Numbered from the stretch's first letter, positions 17,042 to 27,369 are shown. The stretch: 64,000 bases of DNA from Paraclostridium tenue (GCF_015668515.1 NZ_JADPFO010000002.1:252992-316991); one strand, 5' to 3'. Notes: generated from the sequence alone by a model not told the origin. Numbers and translations: made by a program.

Positions 17042-18259
17042 ATGAAGTTATTGATACTGTCAGAATATTTTTATCCTGATAAAAGCTCAACACCTAAAGT
17101 ATTAACGGAACTTGCTGAAGACATTGTTAAAAATGGAATCGATGTAGATGTAATAACATCAGATTGTTCATACAGAGGTCAAAATAGTGATCTAAAATCA
17201 GAAGAAGTTTATGAAGGAATAAACATAAAAAGGGTATACAGTTCCAAGTTTAATAGAAATAAAGCACTAGGTAGAATAACTAATTATTTAACATTTTTAG
17301 TAAGTGCATTTATAAATACTATACTAAAAAAAGATTATGATTACATATTATTAGTATCGAACCCACCAATACTTCCCCTTATAGGGTATTTAGTAAATAA
17401 AATACGGAAGAAACCATATATATATTTATTGCATGATATATATCCTGATATGGCAGTTAAAGTAGGTGCAATAAAAGATGATGGGTTAATATGTAAAGTT
17501 ATGACTGCTATAAATAAAAAAATATATAATAATGCACATAAAGTTATTGTTCTGGGTAAAGATATGAAACAAAATTTACTAAATAAGAAAGTACCAGAAG
17601 ATAAAATTGAAATAATAACGAACTGGGCAGATAAAGAAAAAATATACAAAATAAGCAAAGTTAATGAATTCTCTATAAAAAACAATATAGATGATACATT
17701 CAACATAATATACACAGGAAATATAGGTAGATTTCATGATATAGAAACAATATTAAAAGCAGCATATGAATTAAAAAAAGTGAGAAATATAAAGTTTATA
17801 TTTGTAGGAGATGGATATAAAAAGAAAGATATAGAAGCATATGTAGAAAAATTTAGGTTAGAAAATATAAAAATTTTTGATTATCAGTATGGAGAAACTT
17901 ACAATCAACTATTAAATTCAGCTGATTTATTTATAACAACATTAGACAAAGGAATAGAAGGATTAGGGGTGCCATCCAAGACATATTCATATCTAGCAGC
18001 AGGAAAACCTATAATTGCAATAATGAATAAAGATAGTGAAATAGGTAGTTTAGTAGAAGGGAATAAGTTAGGAATAAGGGTTGATTCAGGGGAAGTAATT
18101 AGAATAACTAATTTTATACTAAGTATGAATCGAGAACTAAATTTATATAAAGATATACAAAACAATGTTGAAGACATATTTAATAACAACTATGAACGTA
18201 ATATTGTAACAGTTAAATTTGTAAATATTATGTATAGAAATAAACTTATGGAGGATTAG
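17042..18259 (+). CDS. GT4-family glycosyltransferase (WbuB-like)
   Basis: GT-B glycosyltransferase, 405 residues. The N-terminal MKLLILSEYFYPDKSST and PYIYLLHDIYPD segments are typical of the WbuB/WcaI group of GT4; the C-terminal half has NIIYTGNIGRFHDI and GLGVPSKTYSYLAAGKPIIA. WbuB transfers L-FucNAc and is encoded beside fnlABC in E. coli O26, and here the gene stands directly before the same three genes, so L-FucNAc transfer is a good guess. An in-frame ATG at 17015 lies inside the previous gene; AAGGTGAT favours ATG 17042. Confidence 0.82.
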   Translation: MKLLILSEYFYPDKSSTPKVLTELAEDIVKNGIDVDVITSDCSYRGQNSDLKSEEVYEGINIKRVYSSKFNRNKALGRITNYLTFLVSAFINTILKKDYDYILLVSNPPILPLIGYLVNKIRKKPYIYLLHDIYPDMAVKVGAIKDDGLICKVMTAINKKIYNNAHKVIVLGKDMKQNLLNKKVPEDKIEIITNWADKEKIYKISKVNEFSIKNNIDDTFNIIYTGNIGRFHDIETILKAAYELKKVRNIKFIFVGDGYKKKDIEAYVEKFRLENIKIFDYQYGETYNQLLNSADLFITTLDKGIEGLGVPSKTYSYLAAGKPIIAIMNKDSEIGSLVEGNKLGIRVDSGEVIRITNFILSMNRELNLYKDIQNNVEDIFNNNYERNIVTVKFVNIMYRNKLMED

Positions 18260-18265
18260 AAAACT

Positions 18266-19321
18266 ATGTTTGAAAATAAAGTGCTTTTGATAACTGGAGG
18301 AACAGGGTCTTTTGGCAATGCTGTATTAGATAGATTTTTAGATACAGATATAAAAGAGATACGTATATTTAGTAGAGATGAAAAAAAACAAGAAGATATG
18401 AGAAGAACTTATAGAAATGATAAGTTGAAGTTTTATATCGGAGATGTAAGGGATCATAATAGTATAGATTATGCACTAAAAGGTGTTGACTATGTATTTC
18501 ATGCAGCAGCATTAAAGCAAGTTCCATCTTGTGAATTTTATCCAATGCAAGCTGTTCAAACAAATGTAATAGGTACAGAAAATGTATTAAATGCATGTAT
18601 ACATAATAAAGTAAAAAAAGTTGTATGCTTAAGTACAGATAAAGCGGCATATCCAATAAATGCTATGGGTATATCAAAAGCTATGATGGAGAAAGTTGCA
18701 ATAGCAAAAGCTAGACAAGTAGATCCTAAAGATACATTAATAAGTGTAACAAGATACGGCAATGTTATGGCTTCAAGGGGATCTGTAATACCTTTATTTA
18801 TAGATCAAATGAAAAGAGGAGAGGATATAACAGTAACAGATCCTAATATGACAAGATTTATGATGAGTTTACCGGATGCAGTTGAGCTAGTTTTATATGC
18901 TTTTGAAAATGCTAGACAAGGAGATCTATTTATACAGAAAGCTCCAGCGGCTACAATCGAGTGCCTAGCTAAGGCTATGACGGAATTATTTGGATCTAGT
19001 GAAACAGGAATAAAGATAATCGGTACTAGACATGGAGAAAAACTATATGAAACATTAGCTACAAGAGAAGAATTAGGAAAATCAGAAGACTGTGGCGATT
19101 ACTATAGAATTTGTGCCGATAATAGAGATTTAAATTATGATAATTACTTTGAAGATGGGAAAGAAAAAGTATCTATATTAGATGATTACCATTCACATAA
19201 CACAGAAAGACTAGATGTAGAAGGAATGAAAAAATTACTATTAAAGTTAGATTATATACAAGAAGAATTAGCAAACTTTGAAGAAGAACAAAGACTTAAA
19301 GAAGTAGCTATAACTAAATAA
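18266..19321 (+). CDS. fnlA: UDP-GlcNAc 4,6-dehydratase/5-epimerase (FnlA/CapE)
   Basis: First step of UDP-L-FucNAc synthesis. The 351-residue extended SDR has ITGGTGSFGNAVL (NAD loop, about residues 8-20), STDKAAYPINAMGISK with Met in the usual Tyr position and RYGNVMASRGSVIP, all seen in CapE and FnlA. The cluster order fnlA-fnlB-fnlC supports the identification strongly. Cytosolic, with a GGAGG site about 10 bases before the ATG. Confidence 0.92.
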   Translation: MFENKVLLITGGTGSFGNAVLDRFLDTDIKEIRIFSRDEKKQEDMRRTYRNDKLKFYIGDVRDHNSIDYALKGVDYVFHAAALKQVPSCEFYPMQAVQTNVIGTENVLNACIHNKVKKVVCLSTDKAAYPINAMGISKAMMEKVAIAKARQVDPKDTLISVTRYGNVMASRGSVIPLFIDQMKRGEDITVTDPNMTRFMMSLPDAVELVLYAFENARQGDLFIQKAPAATIECLAKAMTELFGSSETGIKIIGTRHGEKLYETLATREELGKSEDCGDYYRICADNRDLNYDNYFEDGKEKVSILDDYHSHNTERLDVEGMKKLLLKLDYIQEELANFEEEQRLKEVAITK

Positions 19322-19353
19322 TATAAAAATTTTAATAGTGGGGATTGATTAAT

Positions 19354-20484
19354 ATGAAAAAAATATTAGTAACAGGTTCAAATGGATTTGTAGGTAAAAA
19401 TACGGTAGTAGCTTTAAATGAAGCTAAGAAATATGAAGTACTTACTATAGATAGAAATAATACAGAGGAAGAACTTAAAAAAGCTACATTAGATGCTGAC
19501 TTTATAGTTCACTTAGCAGGAGTTAATAGACCTAAAGAAACTAAAGAGTTTTATGAAGGCAATGGAGGACTTACTGAAAAGATAGTTGGATTTTTAAAAG
19601 AAGAAAACAAAAATACTCCAATATTAATAACATCATCAACTCATGCTGTTTTAGACAATGATTATGGTAAAAGTAAGAAACAATCAGAAGATGCATTAGT
19701 TAAATATAGTGACGAATGTGATGCTAAGGTATATATATTTAGACTACCAAACTTATTTGGAAAGTGGTGTAGACCTAATTATAACTCAGCAGTATCAACA
19801 TTTTGCTACAATATAGCTCATGACTTAGATATATGGGTTAATGATCCATCAATAGAATTAAATTTAGTTTATATAGATGATGTTGTGGCGGCTATAATGG
19901 ATGCTATAGAAGATATAGGAGCAAATAGTGTACAAATAGATAAATATTACTATGAAGTAACAACTGTATATAAGAGAACATTAGGGAATATAGTAGATTC
20001 TTTAAAGATGTTTAGAAATATGAGAAAAAGTTTATTAATACCTGATTTAAGTGATGGATTTAATAAAGCATTATATTCTACATATTTAACATATTTAGAA
20101 GAAGATGATTTTTCATACTTCTTAGATAAGAAAGAAGATAATAGAGGATGGTTAGCTGAACTTGTTAAGTCAGAACAATTCGGTCAAATGTTTGTATCTA
20201 AAACACACCCGGGAATAACTAGGGGCAACCATTGGCATCACACTAAAACTGAAAAGTTTATAGTTATACAAGGACAAGCCAATATAAGCTTTAGAAAGAT
20301 AGATGAAGACAAGGTAATAGAGTATATAGTAGATGGTGAAATACCACAGGTATTAGATATACCACCAGGGTATACTCATTCTATAGAAAATATAGGACAA
20401 GATGAAGTTATAACACTTTTTTGGTCAAATGAAATGTTTAATCCAGAAAAACCAGATACTTATTTTTTAGAGGTGAATAAATAA
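19354..20484 (+). CDS. fnlB: UDP-2-acetamido-2,6-dideoxy-L-talose-forming reductase (FnlB/CapF)
   Basis: Bifunctional protein with an N-terminal SDR reductase domain (TGSNGFVGKN, residues 7-16) and a C-terminal cupin domain from about 250 containing GNHWHHTKTEKF, whose histidines bind metal. This two-domain design is diagnostic for CapF/FnlB. It reduces the 4-keto intermediate from FnlA. An in-frame TTG at 19345 lies on the GTGGGGA ribosome site, so ATG 19354 is the likely start (376 residues). The stop shares one base with the next start. Confidence 0.92.
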   Translation: MKKILVTGSNGFVGKNTVVALNEAKKYEVLTIDRNNTEEELKKATLDADFIVHLAGVNRPKETKEFYEGNGGLTEKIVGFLKEENKNTPILITSSTHAVLDNDYGKSKKQSEDALVKYSDECDAKVYIFRLPNLFGKWCRPNYNSAVSTFCYNIAHDLDIWVNDPSIELNLVYIDDVVAAIMDAIEDIGANSVQIDKYYYEVTTVYKRTLGNIVDSLKMFRNMRKSLLIPDLSDGFNKALYSTYLTYLEEDDFSYFLDKKEDNRGWLAELVKSEQFGQMFVSKTHPGITRGNHWHHTKTEKFIVIQGQANISFRKIDEDKVIEYIVDGEIPQVLDIPPGYTHSIENIGQDEVITLFWSNEMFNPEKPDTYFLEVNK

Positions 20485-21611
20485 TGAAAAAATTAAAATT
20501 AATGACGATAGTTGGTACTAGACCAGAGATAATAAGACTTTCAGAAACAATAAAAAAATGTGACAAATATTTTGAACATATATTAGTTCATACAGGACAA
20601 AATTGGGACTATACATTAAACCAAGTATTCTTTGAAGATCTAGAATTAAGAGAACCAGACTACTATTTAGATACAGTAGGAAAGGATTTAGGTGAAACTA
20701 TGGGGAATATAATAGCTAAATCTTATGAAGTTATACAAAAAGAAAATCCAGATGCATTATTAGTATTAGGAGATACAAACTCAGCGATGTCAGCAGTATC
20801 TGCAAAAAGGTTAAAGTGTCCAATATTTCATATGGAAGCTGGAAATAGATGTTGGGATTGGAATGTATCTGAAATGATAAATAGAAAAATAGTAGACCAT
20901 ATAGCTGATATAAACTTACCATATACAGAACATTCAAGAAGATATTTAATTTCAGAAGGAATAGATGGAAAAACAATATTTGTTACGGGGTCGCCTATGC
21001 AAGAAGTTTTAACAAAAAATATGGATAAAATTAGAAAGAGTGATGTATTAGAAAGACTTAATCTTGAAAAAGGAAAATACATATTGGTGTCTGCTCATAG
21101 AGAAGAAAATATTGATAACGAAGAAAATTTTATGTCTTTAATGAACTCTATAAATAACATAGCAGAAAAGTATCAAATGCCTGTTATATACTCAACTCAT
21201 CCGAGAAGTAAGAAGTTTATAGAGCAAAGAGGATTTAACTTCCACCCATTAGTTCAAAGTTTAAAACCATTTGGATTTATGGATTACAATCAGCTTCAAA
21301 TGAATAGTTACTGTGTGCTTTCAGATAGCGGAACTCTTTCTGAAGAAAGTGCTATATTAAATTTTGCAGGAGTCCTTATAAGGACATCTACTGAAAGACC
21401 TGAAGTATTGGATAAGGGGACGGTTGTTATTGGAGGAATAAAAGGAGACGATGTAGAACAAGCTGTTGAACTTGCGGTAATAATGAAAGAAAATAATGAA
21501 GAAGTTGTATTACCAAATGATTATGAAGATACAAATGTATCTGTAAAAGTAGTAAAGTTAATTCAAAGCTATACGCATATTGTTGATAAAACTGTATGGG
21601 GAAAGTTATAG
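20484..21611 (+). CDS. fnlC: UDP-N-acetylglucosamine 2-epimerase family (FnlC/CapG)
   Basis: Final step to UDP-L-FucNAc, the C2 epimerisation. The 375-residue GT-B-like epimerase shows TIVGTRPEIIRLS, HTGQNWD, LVLGDTNSAMSA, HMEAGNRCWD and LSDSGTLSEES, close to the non-hydrolysing WecB family. Translation probably depends on the upstream gene because stop and start share one base. It is followed by a 34-base palindrome, so this gene may end a sub-operon. Confidence 0.92.
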   Translation: MKKLKLMTIVGTRPEIIRLSETIKKCDKYFEHILVHTGQNWDYTLNQVFFEDLELREPDYYLDTVGKDLGETMGNIIAKSYEVIQKENPDALLVLGDTNSAMSAVSAKRLKCPIFHMEAGNRCWDWNVSEMINRKIVDHIADINLPYTEHSRRYLISEGIDGKTIFVTGSPMQEVLTKNMDKIRKSDVLERLNLEKGKYILVSAHREENIDNEENFMSLMNSINNIAEKYQMPVIYSTHPRSKKFIEQRGFNFHPLVQSLKPFGFMDYNQLQMNSYCVLSDSGTLSEESAILNFAGVLIRTSTERPEVLDKGTVVIGGIKGDDVEQAVELAVIMKENNEEVVLPNDYEDTNVSVKVVKLIQSYTHIVDKTVWGKL

Positions 21612-21673
21612 TATAAAAAGACTAGAAATTAATAGCTATTAAAAATATATAAGTATATTAATTTTAATATTAG

Positions 21674-21714
21674 ATATGCTTATAGCAATATATTGCTATA
21701 AGCATATTATTTTT
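21674..21714 (+). terminator. Perfect 34-base palindrome with T-rich tail inside cluster B
   Basis: Bases 21674-21690 and 21691-21707 are exact reverse complements with no formal loop, followed by a short T-rich stretch. It looks like an intrinsic terminator or attenuator placed between the L-FucNAc genes and the downstream transferase and polymerase genes. It probably lowers expression of the distal half rather than ending the cluster, because I see no clear promoter between it and 21749. Confidence 0.7.
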
Positions 21715-21748
21715 ATTAAATATACTTGTTAGGGAGGAAGAATTTTTA

Positions 21749-22990
21749 ATGTCAAGTAATATGGATATTACTTTTTTAGGTGGATTATTTCCAAGGGAAA
21801 TTGAAGAAGAAATTGTAGCTAATTCTATTGGAAATATTGATAATGCAGCAAATGTATTACAGTGGAATTTCATAAATGGTTTAGAAGCGAATAATGGAGA
21901 TCCTATAAATATTATTAATTCATTATACATAGGATCGTATCCTAAACGATATAAAAAATTATATATAAAAACTAGCGAATTCAGAAAAAATGTTAAATCC
22001 CAAAATATTAATGTTGGATTTATTAATATATTTGGTGTTAAGCAATATTTAAGATATTTTAGTATAAAAAAATATTTGAAGCTATGGGCTAATGATAAGA
22101 AAGAAAATAAAGTAATTATAGCATACGCATTAACATCTGTATTTGTTAAAGCACTTAAATATATAAAAATGGTTAACCCAAATATAAAAACTTGTATAAT
22201 AGTACCAGATTTACCAGAATATATGAATACCTCAGATGATGTATCTAAAATATATAAAATACTTAAACACATTGAAATAAAATCAATAAGTAAAAATTTG
22301 AAATATATAGATAATTTTGTTTTGTTAACAGAGCAAATGTCAAAAGCTTTAAATGTAAATAATTATATTGTTGTTGAAGGAATAGCTACAGATATATTAA
22401 AACAAAAAGATGATAAGTTAAAAGAGAGTAAAAAAAGTGAAAAAATAATTTTATATACGGGAACATTAAATAGAAGATATGGCATATTAAATTTAATAAG
22501 TGCATTTAGGTTGATAGATAATAAAGATTATAGACTTATATTGTGTGGCTATGGAGACAGCATAAATGAAGTATTAGAAGCTGAAAAAACAGATAAGCGT
22601 ATTATATTTAAAGGTCAAATTAAAAGGGAAGATGTTTTACAGTTACAAAATGAAGCTGACGTTTTAATTAATCCAAGGCAGAATAAAGAAGAATTTACTA
22701 AATATAGTTTTCCGTCTAAAAATTTAGAATATTTATCGTCAGGAACACCACTAATAGCATATAAACTGGATGGTATCCCAACAGAATATGATGACTATAT
22801 TTATTATATAGAAAATGACTCAATTGAATCATTAAGAGATAAAATAGTAGAAGTTTGTGAAAAGACTAGAGAAGAATTAAATGCAGCAGGAAAAAGAGCT
22901 AGAGAATTTGTACTAAGTGAAAAAAATAGCATAGCTCAAACTAAGAAGATCTTTGATTTATTAGGAGAACAAAATGATAAAAAGAAATAA
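21749..22990 (+). CDS. GT4-like glycosyltransferase
   Basis: GT-B family transferase of 413 residues. The N-terminal half is atypical (starts TFLGGLFPREIEEEIVANS); the C-terminal half is clearly GT4 with IILYTGTLNRRYGILNLI, LCGYGDS, VLINPRQNKEEFTKYSFPSKNLEYLSSGTPLIAY. The E in FPSKNLEYL takes the place of the second glutamate in the usual E-x7-E. AGGGAGGAAG precedes the start. It overlaps the polymerase gene by 17 bases. The sugar transferred is unknown. Confidence 0.82.
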   Translation: MSSNMDITFLGGLFPREIEEEIVANSIGNIDNAANVLQWNFINGLEANNGDPINIINSLYIGSYPKRYKKLYIKTSEFRKNVKSQNINVGFINIFGVKQYLRYFSIKKYLKLWANDKKENKVIIAYALTSVFVKALKYIKMVNPNIKTCIIVPDLPEYMNTSDDVSKIYKILKHIEIKSISKNLKYIDNFVLLTEQMSKALNVNNYIVVEGIATDILKQKDDKLKESKKSEKIILYTGTLNRRYGILNLISAFRLIDNKDYRLILCGYGDSINEVLEAEKTDKRIIFKGQIKREDVLQLQNEADVLINPRQNKEEFTKYSFPSKNLEYLSSGTPLIAYKLDGIPTEYDDYIYYIENDSIESLRDKIVEVCEKTREELNAAGKRAREFVLSEKNSIAQTKKIFDLLGEQNDKKK

Positions 22991-24188
22991 ATTAAAAAAT
23001 GAAGGTAGCTTAATTGACGTATTATTAATATTGACCATATTTTTATTTGCAATTGATTTCTTAAATAAATCAAATTATATAATATTAATATTAATGTTTA
23101 ATTTTTCCATTTGGATGTTGACAAAAAAAAGATATTTATATATAACATATGAGCTTATTGTATTATCGATATGCTTTACGCTATATTTTTTAATATATAA
23201 AATATATAATCCTATAAGTTTGCAAAGTTTTATTGTAATTTGGATAGGCCCGATAATCGCGTATATAGTTGGATACCATATATGTGGGGAAATTAATGGT
23301 ATAAAGATTAAACATGCATTACTTATATTAGCATTCGGAACGTTTATTCATGGAGCATTAAATATGATATTTTTTTTAAAAAAGGGAATGGATGGAAGAC
23401 ATATACCCGATATATGGTCAGGTATAGCTATGACAGCTACACTACAAGGAGTTTTATTTACAATGATTTGTAGTTTAGTATTTTATTCTATATTTATAGA
23501 AAAAAATTTTGGATTAAAACTTATAATTATAGGATGTGTTTTGTTTTCAATATTTTCAACAACACAGACTGCATCTAGAAGTATTTTAGTTATAGTAGCT
23601 ATTGTATTTATGATAAATACAATATTATATCTATTTATAAATAGATATAATAAAAAGATAGTAAAAAAATTTTTAATTAATCTAGTATTGCTGATTGTTG
23701 TAGCATTTGCTATATATAATGTTTTTGATTTTAAAAATATATATCAACAATCGCCTTTGTATAAGCGTGTACATAGTGAATATGAAACTGAATTAGATAA
23801 AGACCCAAGATTTGAAATGTATGAAACCGTAATTGATGAAATGTTTGAATATCCTTTAGGAGGAAATAAAATTCAGGGAAGTTTAAATTACGCCCATAAC
23901 TTATGGTTAGATACAGTTATAGAGGTTGGTATTTTACCATTTTTTATTTTAGTTATATACACTATAATGACTTTGATAACTATAATTAAATTTATGAAAC
24001 ATAACGGAATAAAAAAAGAAGATAAATATATGGTATTGTCTATATATTCAGCATTATTGCTGAATTTTTCAGTAGAGCCTATATTACAAGGTGTACCTTA
24101 TATATTTATAGTTATGTGTATTATAAATGGAATGACAAAGAGAGTATTAGATCAAACTATTTATTTAGAAAGAATATCAAAAGTATAA
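22974..24188 (+). CDS. Wzy-like polysaccharide polymerase / O-antigen ligase family
   Basis: A 404-residue membrane protein with about 10-12 hydrophobic helices; a polar loop (YKRVHSEYETELDKDPRFEMYE) and YAHNLWLDTVIEVG (the common H-N-x-x-L pattern of this family) lie in the C-terminal half. It probably polymerises the cluster B repeat unit. It has a GGAGAAC site inside the previous gene and overlaps it by 17 bases. Confidence 0.8.
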   Translation: MIKRNKLKNEGSLIDVLLILTIFLFAIDFLNKSNYIILILMFNFSIWMLTKKRYLYITYELIVLSICFTLYFLIYKIYNPISLQSFIVIWIGPIIAYIVGYHICGEINGIKIKHALLILAFGTFIHGALNMIFFLKKGMDGRHIPDIWSGIAMTATLQGVLFTMICSLVFYSIFIEKNFGLKLIIIGCVLFSIFSTTQTASRSILVIVAIVFMINTILYLFINRYNKKIVKKFLINLVLLIVVAFAIYNVFDFKNIYQQSPLYKRVHSEYETELDKDPRFEMYETVIDEMFEYPLGGNKIQGSLNYAHNLWLDTVIEVGILPFFILVIYTIMTLITIIKFMKHNGIKKEDKYMVLSIYSALLLNFSVEPILQGVPYIFIVMCIINGMTKRVLDQTIYLERISKV

Positions 24189-24259
24189 TGATACAATTTA
24201 TTAGTTATGTAAATTATGAAAAAATTAAAATTAATTAAGTTAAAGTTGAGGAGTGTGAT

Positions 24260-24937
24260 TTGGTGAATGAGGTAGTAAAAAGATTAGTATTTTATATTTT
24301 ACGAAAAAAAATGGAATTAGGAAAAAGTGTATCTATAGGGAAAAAAACAAGAGTGAATTTTAAAACTGTAGTAGAAGGTGGAAACCGCATTGGAGAAAAC
24401 AATATAATATCAAACTCATATATAGGTTATGGAACTTACACGGGTAGAAATAATAATTTAGCAAGTATGAGGATAGGTAAATATTGTTCAATAGCATCCA
24501 ATATAAATCTAATTATGGGTACTCATCCTACGAAAATATTTGTATCGACTCATCCTGCTTTTTTTTCTTTAAAAAAGCAAGCTGGGTTTACATATGTGGA
24601 AAAACAATTATTTGATGAAAGTAACAATGAAAATAAAGCATTTAAAGTTATTATCGGAAATGATGTATGGATAGGTGACAATGTGAGCCTAATTAGTGGT
24701 GTGAAGATAGGAAATGGAGCTATAATTGGTGCTAATTCACTAGTTACGAAAGATTGTAAACCATATTATATATACGGAGGAGTTCCAGCTAAAAAAATAG
24801 GACAAAGATTTACAGATGAGCAAATAACTATTTTAAATGAATTAAAATGGTGGGATAGAAGTGAAGAGTGGATTATTGATAATATAGATAAATTTAGCAA
24901 TATAGATGAGTTTATAAAGGAGCAATTAAATGGATAA
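24260..24937 (+). CDS. CatB/Vat-like hexapeptide O-acetyltransferase
   Basis: Left-handed beta-helix acetyltransferase of 225 residues: repeated hexapeptides, MRIGKYCSIASNINLIMGTHPTK (the His-containing active loop), FKVIIGNDVWIGDNVSLISGVKIGNGAIIGANSLV and YGGVPAKKIGQRF. In this setting it most likely acetylates a sugar of the cluster B repeat unit. The start is TTG 24260 or the adjacent GTG 24263, both behind TTGAGGAG. It overlaps the following gene by 8 bases. Confidence 0.85.
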   Translation: MVNEVVKRLVFYILRKKMELGKSVSIGKKTRVNFKTVVEGGNRIGENNIISNSYIGYGTYTGRNNNLASMRIGKYCSIASNINLIMGTHPTKIFVSTHPAFFSLKKQAGFTYVEKQLFDESNNENKAFKVIIGNDVWIGDNVSLISGVKIGNGAIIGANSLVTKDCKPYYIYGGVPAKKIGQRFTDEQITILNELKWWDRSEEWIIDNIDKFSNIDEFIKEQLNG

Positions 24938-26096
24938 TATAGCTATTGTAGTAATTGGATATGATAGATTGCATTGTATAGAAAGATTGCTTAAATCTTT
25001 GGATAGAGCGGTATATGATGATTGTATAGATTTAATTATTAGTATTGATAATAGCGGTAATGAAGATTTATACAAGTATGTAAAAGAATTTAATTGGAAG
25101 TTTGGAAATAAAACAGTAATAATTAGGAGTGAGAGGTTAGGGTTGAAAAAACATGTAATTGAGTGTGGAAACTTGACTAAAGAATATGAATACATAGTAG
25201 TATTAGAAGATGACACTTATGTCTCACCGTATTTTTACAACTATACTAAACAAGCAATTAAATTTTATGAAAATAATGAAAATATAGCAGGAATATCTTT
25301 ATACAAGCATAAGCGAAATATAGATGCTTCAAAAGTTTTTGAAAATGAAAAAAACGAATTTGATTCATTCTTTATACAATATGCGCAATCATGGGGACAA
25401 GTATGGAGCAGAAAAGAATGGAATAATTTTATGGAATGGTATAATAAAAATGGTGATAGCTTTGAGTATTCAAATAAAGTTCCCTCAAATTTATTCCAAT
25501 GGTCAAATAAATCATGGTTAAAGTATCACATAAGGTACTGTATAGAGAATAATAAATACTTTGTATATCCAAATATAAGTCACTCAAGTAATTTTAATAA
25601 TATGGGAAGCCATGCAATTGCCAATAGCCCTGCATACCAAACAGATTTAATGTATGGGAAAAAAGAATATAAATTTATGCCGTTTAATAAAAATGCAATA
25701 AAGTATGATTCATTCTTTGAAAGAGAGGACCTAGGGGATATGCTAGGAATAGACAGAGGTGAGTTATGCATTGACATATATGGAATGAAGCAAAATAAAG
25801 AAAATAAAAAATACTGGTTAACGACTCGATTAGAAGATTTTAGAATTATTAAGTCATTTGGTTTAGAATTAAAGCCACATGAGATGAATGTAATAAATCA
25901 AATAGAAGGAAATGGTATATTCTTATACGATACTAGTATTATTGAAAAAAATTATATCAAATCAAAAATACATAGATACAATTCACACTTGTACTATCAA
26001 GGTGAAGCAAATAAAGGAGACTTATTAGAGTATACTAAGTTTAAGTATACAGAATGGCTAAAATATGTAATTAAAAGAATAAAAAAATTAAAATAA
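24930..26096 (+). CDS. GT2/GNT-I-like glycosyltransferase
   Basis: GT-A fold transferase of 388 residues. The N-terminal MDNIAIVVIGYDRLHCIERLLKSL, the IISIDNS strand, and VVLEDDTYVSP (the DxD-type metal site around residue 92-95) resemble the GT2/GT13 group. AQSWGQVWSRKEWNNFM and SHSSNFNNMGSH are further conserved-looking segments. The C-terminal third (from about 270) is not recognisable to me. It probably adds a sugar to the cluster B unit. Confidence 0.8.
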   Translation: MDNIAIVVIGYDRLHCIERLLKSLDRAVYDDCIDLIISIDNSGNEDLYKYVKEFNWKFGNKTVIIRSERLGLKKHVIECGNLTKEYEYIVVLEDDTYVSPYFYNYTKQAIKFYENNENIAGISLYKHKRNIDASKVFENEKNEFDSFFIQYAQSWGQVWSRKEWNNFMEWYNKNGDSFEYSNKVPSNLFQWSNKSWLKYHIRYCIENNKYFVYPNISHSSNFNNMGSHAIANSPAYQTDLMYGKKEYKFMPFNKNAIKYDSFFEREDLGDMLGIDRGELCIDIYGMKQNKENKKYWLTTRLEDFRIIKSFGLELKPHEMNVINQIEGNGIFLYDTSIIEKNYIKSKIHRYNSHLYYQGEANKGDLLEYTKFKYTEWLKYVIKRIKKLK

Positions 26097-26141
26097 ATTC
26101 ATGTAATGATTAGAAAAGAAACTATATGAGGGGTGAATAGT

Positions 26142-27308
26142 ATGAAAATAGCTATAGCAGGAACTGGATATGTGGGTTTATCTAATGCGGTATTATTAGC
26201 GCAATATAATGAAGTCGTTGCAGTAGATATAATACAAGAAAAAGTAGACATGATTAATAACAAAAAATCTCCTATAGTAGATAAAGAGATAGAAGAATAT
26301 TTATTGAATAAAAAATTGAATTTAGTTGCTACAACAGATGTATTTAAAGCATATGAGAAAGCAGATTACGTAATAATATCTACTCCAACGAACTATGATC
26401 CAGATAAAAATTACTTTAATACTCGAACGGTTGAAGCTGTTATAGCTAATGTATTGGCTATAAATCCAGATGCTACTATGATTATAAAATCAACTGTGCC
26501 GGTAGGATATACAGAAAAAGTAAGAACTATGTTTAAAACAGACAATATAATATTTTCACCAGAATTTCTTAGAGAAGGAAAAGCTCTATATGATAATTTA
26601 TATCCTTCCAGAATAATAGTAGGAGAGAAATCAGACAGAGCAGAAAGATTTGCACAACTCCTTACTGAAGGAGCTATAAAGGAAGATATTCCAGTTTTAT
26701 TTACTAACTCTACAGAGGCAGAAGCAGTAAAATTATTTTCTAACACATATTTAGCGCTTAGAGTAGCTTACTTTAATGAACTAGATACATATGCAGAAAT
26801 TAGAGGATTAGATTCGAAACAAATTATAGAAGGGGTTGGATTAGATCCAAGAATAGGAACTCATTACAATAATCCTTCATTTGGATATGGTGGATACTGT
26901 TTACCAAAAGATACTAAACAGTTAAGAGCGAATTATGAAGATGTGCCTAACAATATCATTGGTGCTATAGTAGATGCAAATAGAACTAGAAAAGATCATA
27001 TAGCAGATCAGATAATAGCTAGAAAACCTAAAGTTGTAGGGATTTATAGATTAACGATGAAAACTAACTCGGATAATTTTAGATCATCATCCATACAAGG
27101 TATAATGAAACGAATAAAAGGTAAAGGTATTGAAGTTGTTGTATATGAGCCAGCATTAAAAGAAGATACTTTTTATAACTCTAAAGTTATTAGTGATTTA
27201 GATAAATTTAAAAATATGTGTGATGTCATTGTATCGAATAGGTTAGCTAAAGAGTTAAGTGATGTAGAAGATAAAGTTTACACGAGAGACTTATTTAATA
27301 GAGATTAA
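26142..27308 (+). CDS. ugd: UDP-glucose 6-dehydrogenase (copy 2)
   Basis: Second UDP-glucose dehydrogenase, same length (388) and very similar along its whole course to the copy at 8030, including [21 protein letters not shown] and the catalytic [11 protein letters not shown] 26133 overlaps the GAGGGGTG ribosome site, so ATG 26142 is preferred. The DNA differs mostly at third codon positions, so the duplication is not recent or the copies arrived separately. It provides UDP-GlcA for cluster B. Confidence 0.95.
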   Translation: MKIAIAGTGYVGLSNAVLLAQYNEVVAVDIIQEKVDMINNKKSPIVDKEIEEYLLNKKLNLVATTDVFKAYEKADYVIISTPTNYDPDKNYFNTRTVEAVIANVLAINPDATMIIKSTVPVGYTEKVRTMFKTDNIIFSPEFLREGKALYDNLYPSRIIVGEKSDRAERFAQLLTEGAIKEDIPVLFTNSTEAEAVKLFSNTYLALRVAYFNELDTYAEIRGLDSKQIIEGVGLDPRIGTHYNNPSFGYGGYCLPKDTKQLRANYEDVPNNIIGAIVDANRTRKDHIADQIIARKPKVVGIYRLTMKTNSDNFRSSSIQGIMKRIKGKGIEVVVYEPALKEDTFYNSKVISDLDKFKNMCDVIVSNRLAKELSDVEDKVYTRDLFNRD

Positions 27309-27321
27309 ATAAATTTAAATA

Positions 27322-27369
27322 TTAACAAATGGAGAATAAAGGCATTTGCATTTATTCTCCATTTGTTAA
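27322..27369 (+). terminator. Strong 19-bp hairpin after ugd copy 2, no T-run
   Basis: Bases 27322-27340 pair perfectly with 27351-27369 around a 10-base loop. The stem is followed by TATAATATATATATT rather than a T-run, so termination efficiency is uncertain. It separates the cluster B operon from murJ, whose own promoter probably lies in the following 100 AT-rich bases (a TATAAT at 27445-27450 is a -10 candidate). Confidence 0.6.
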
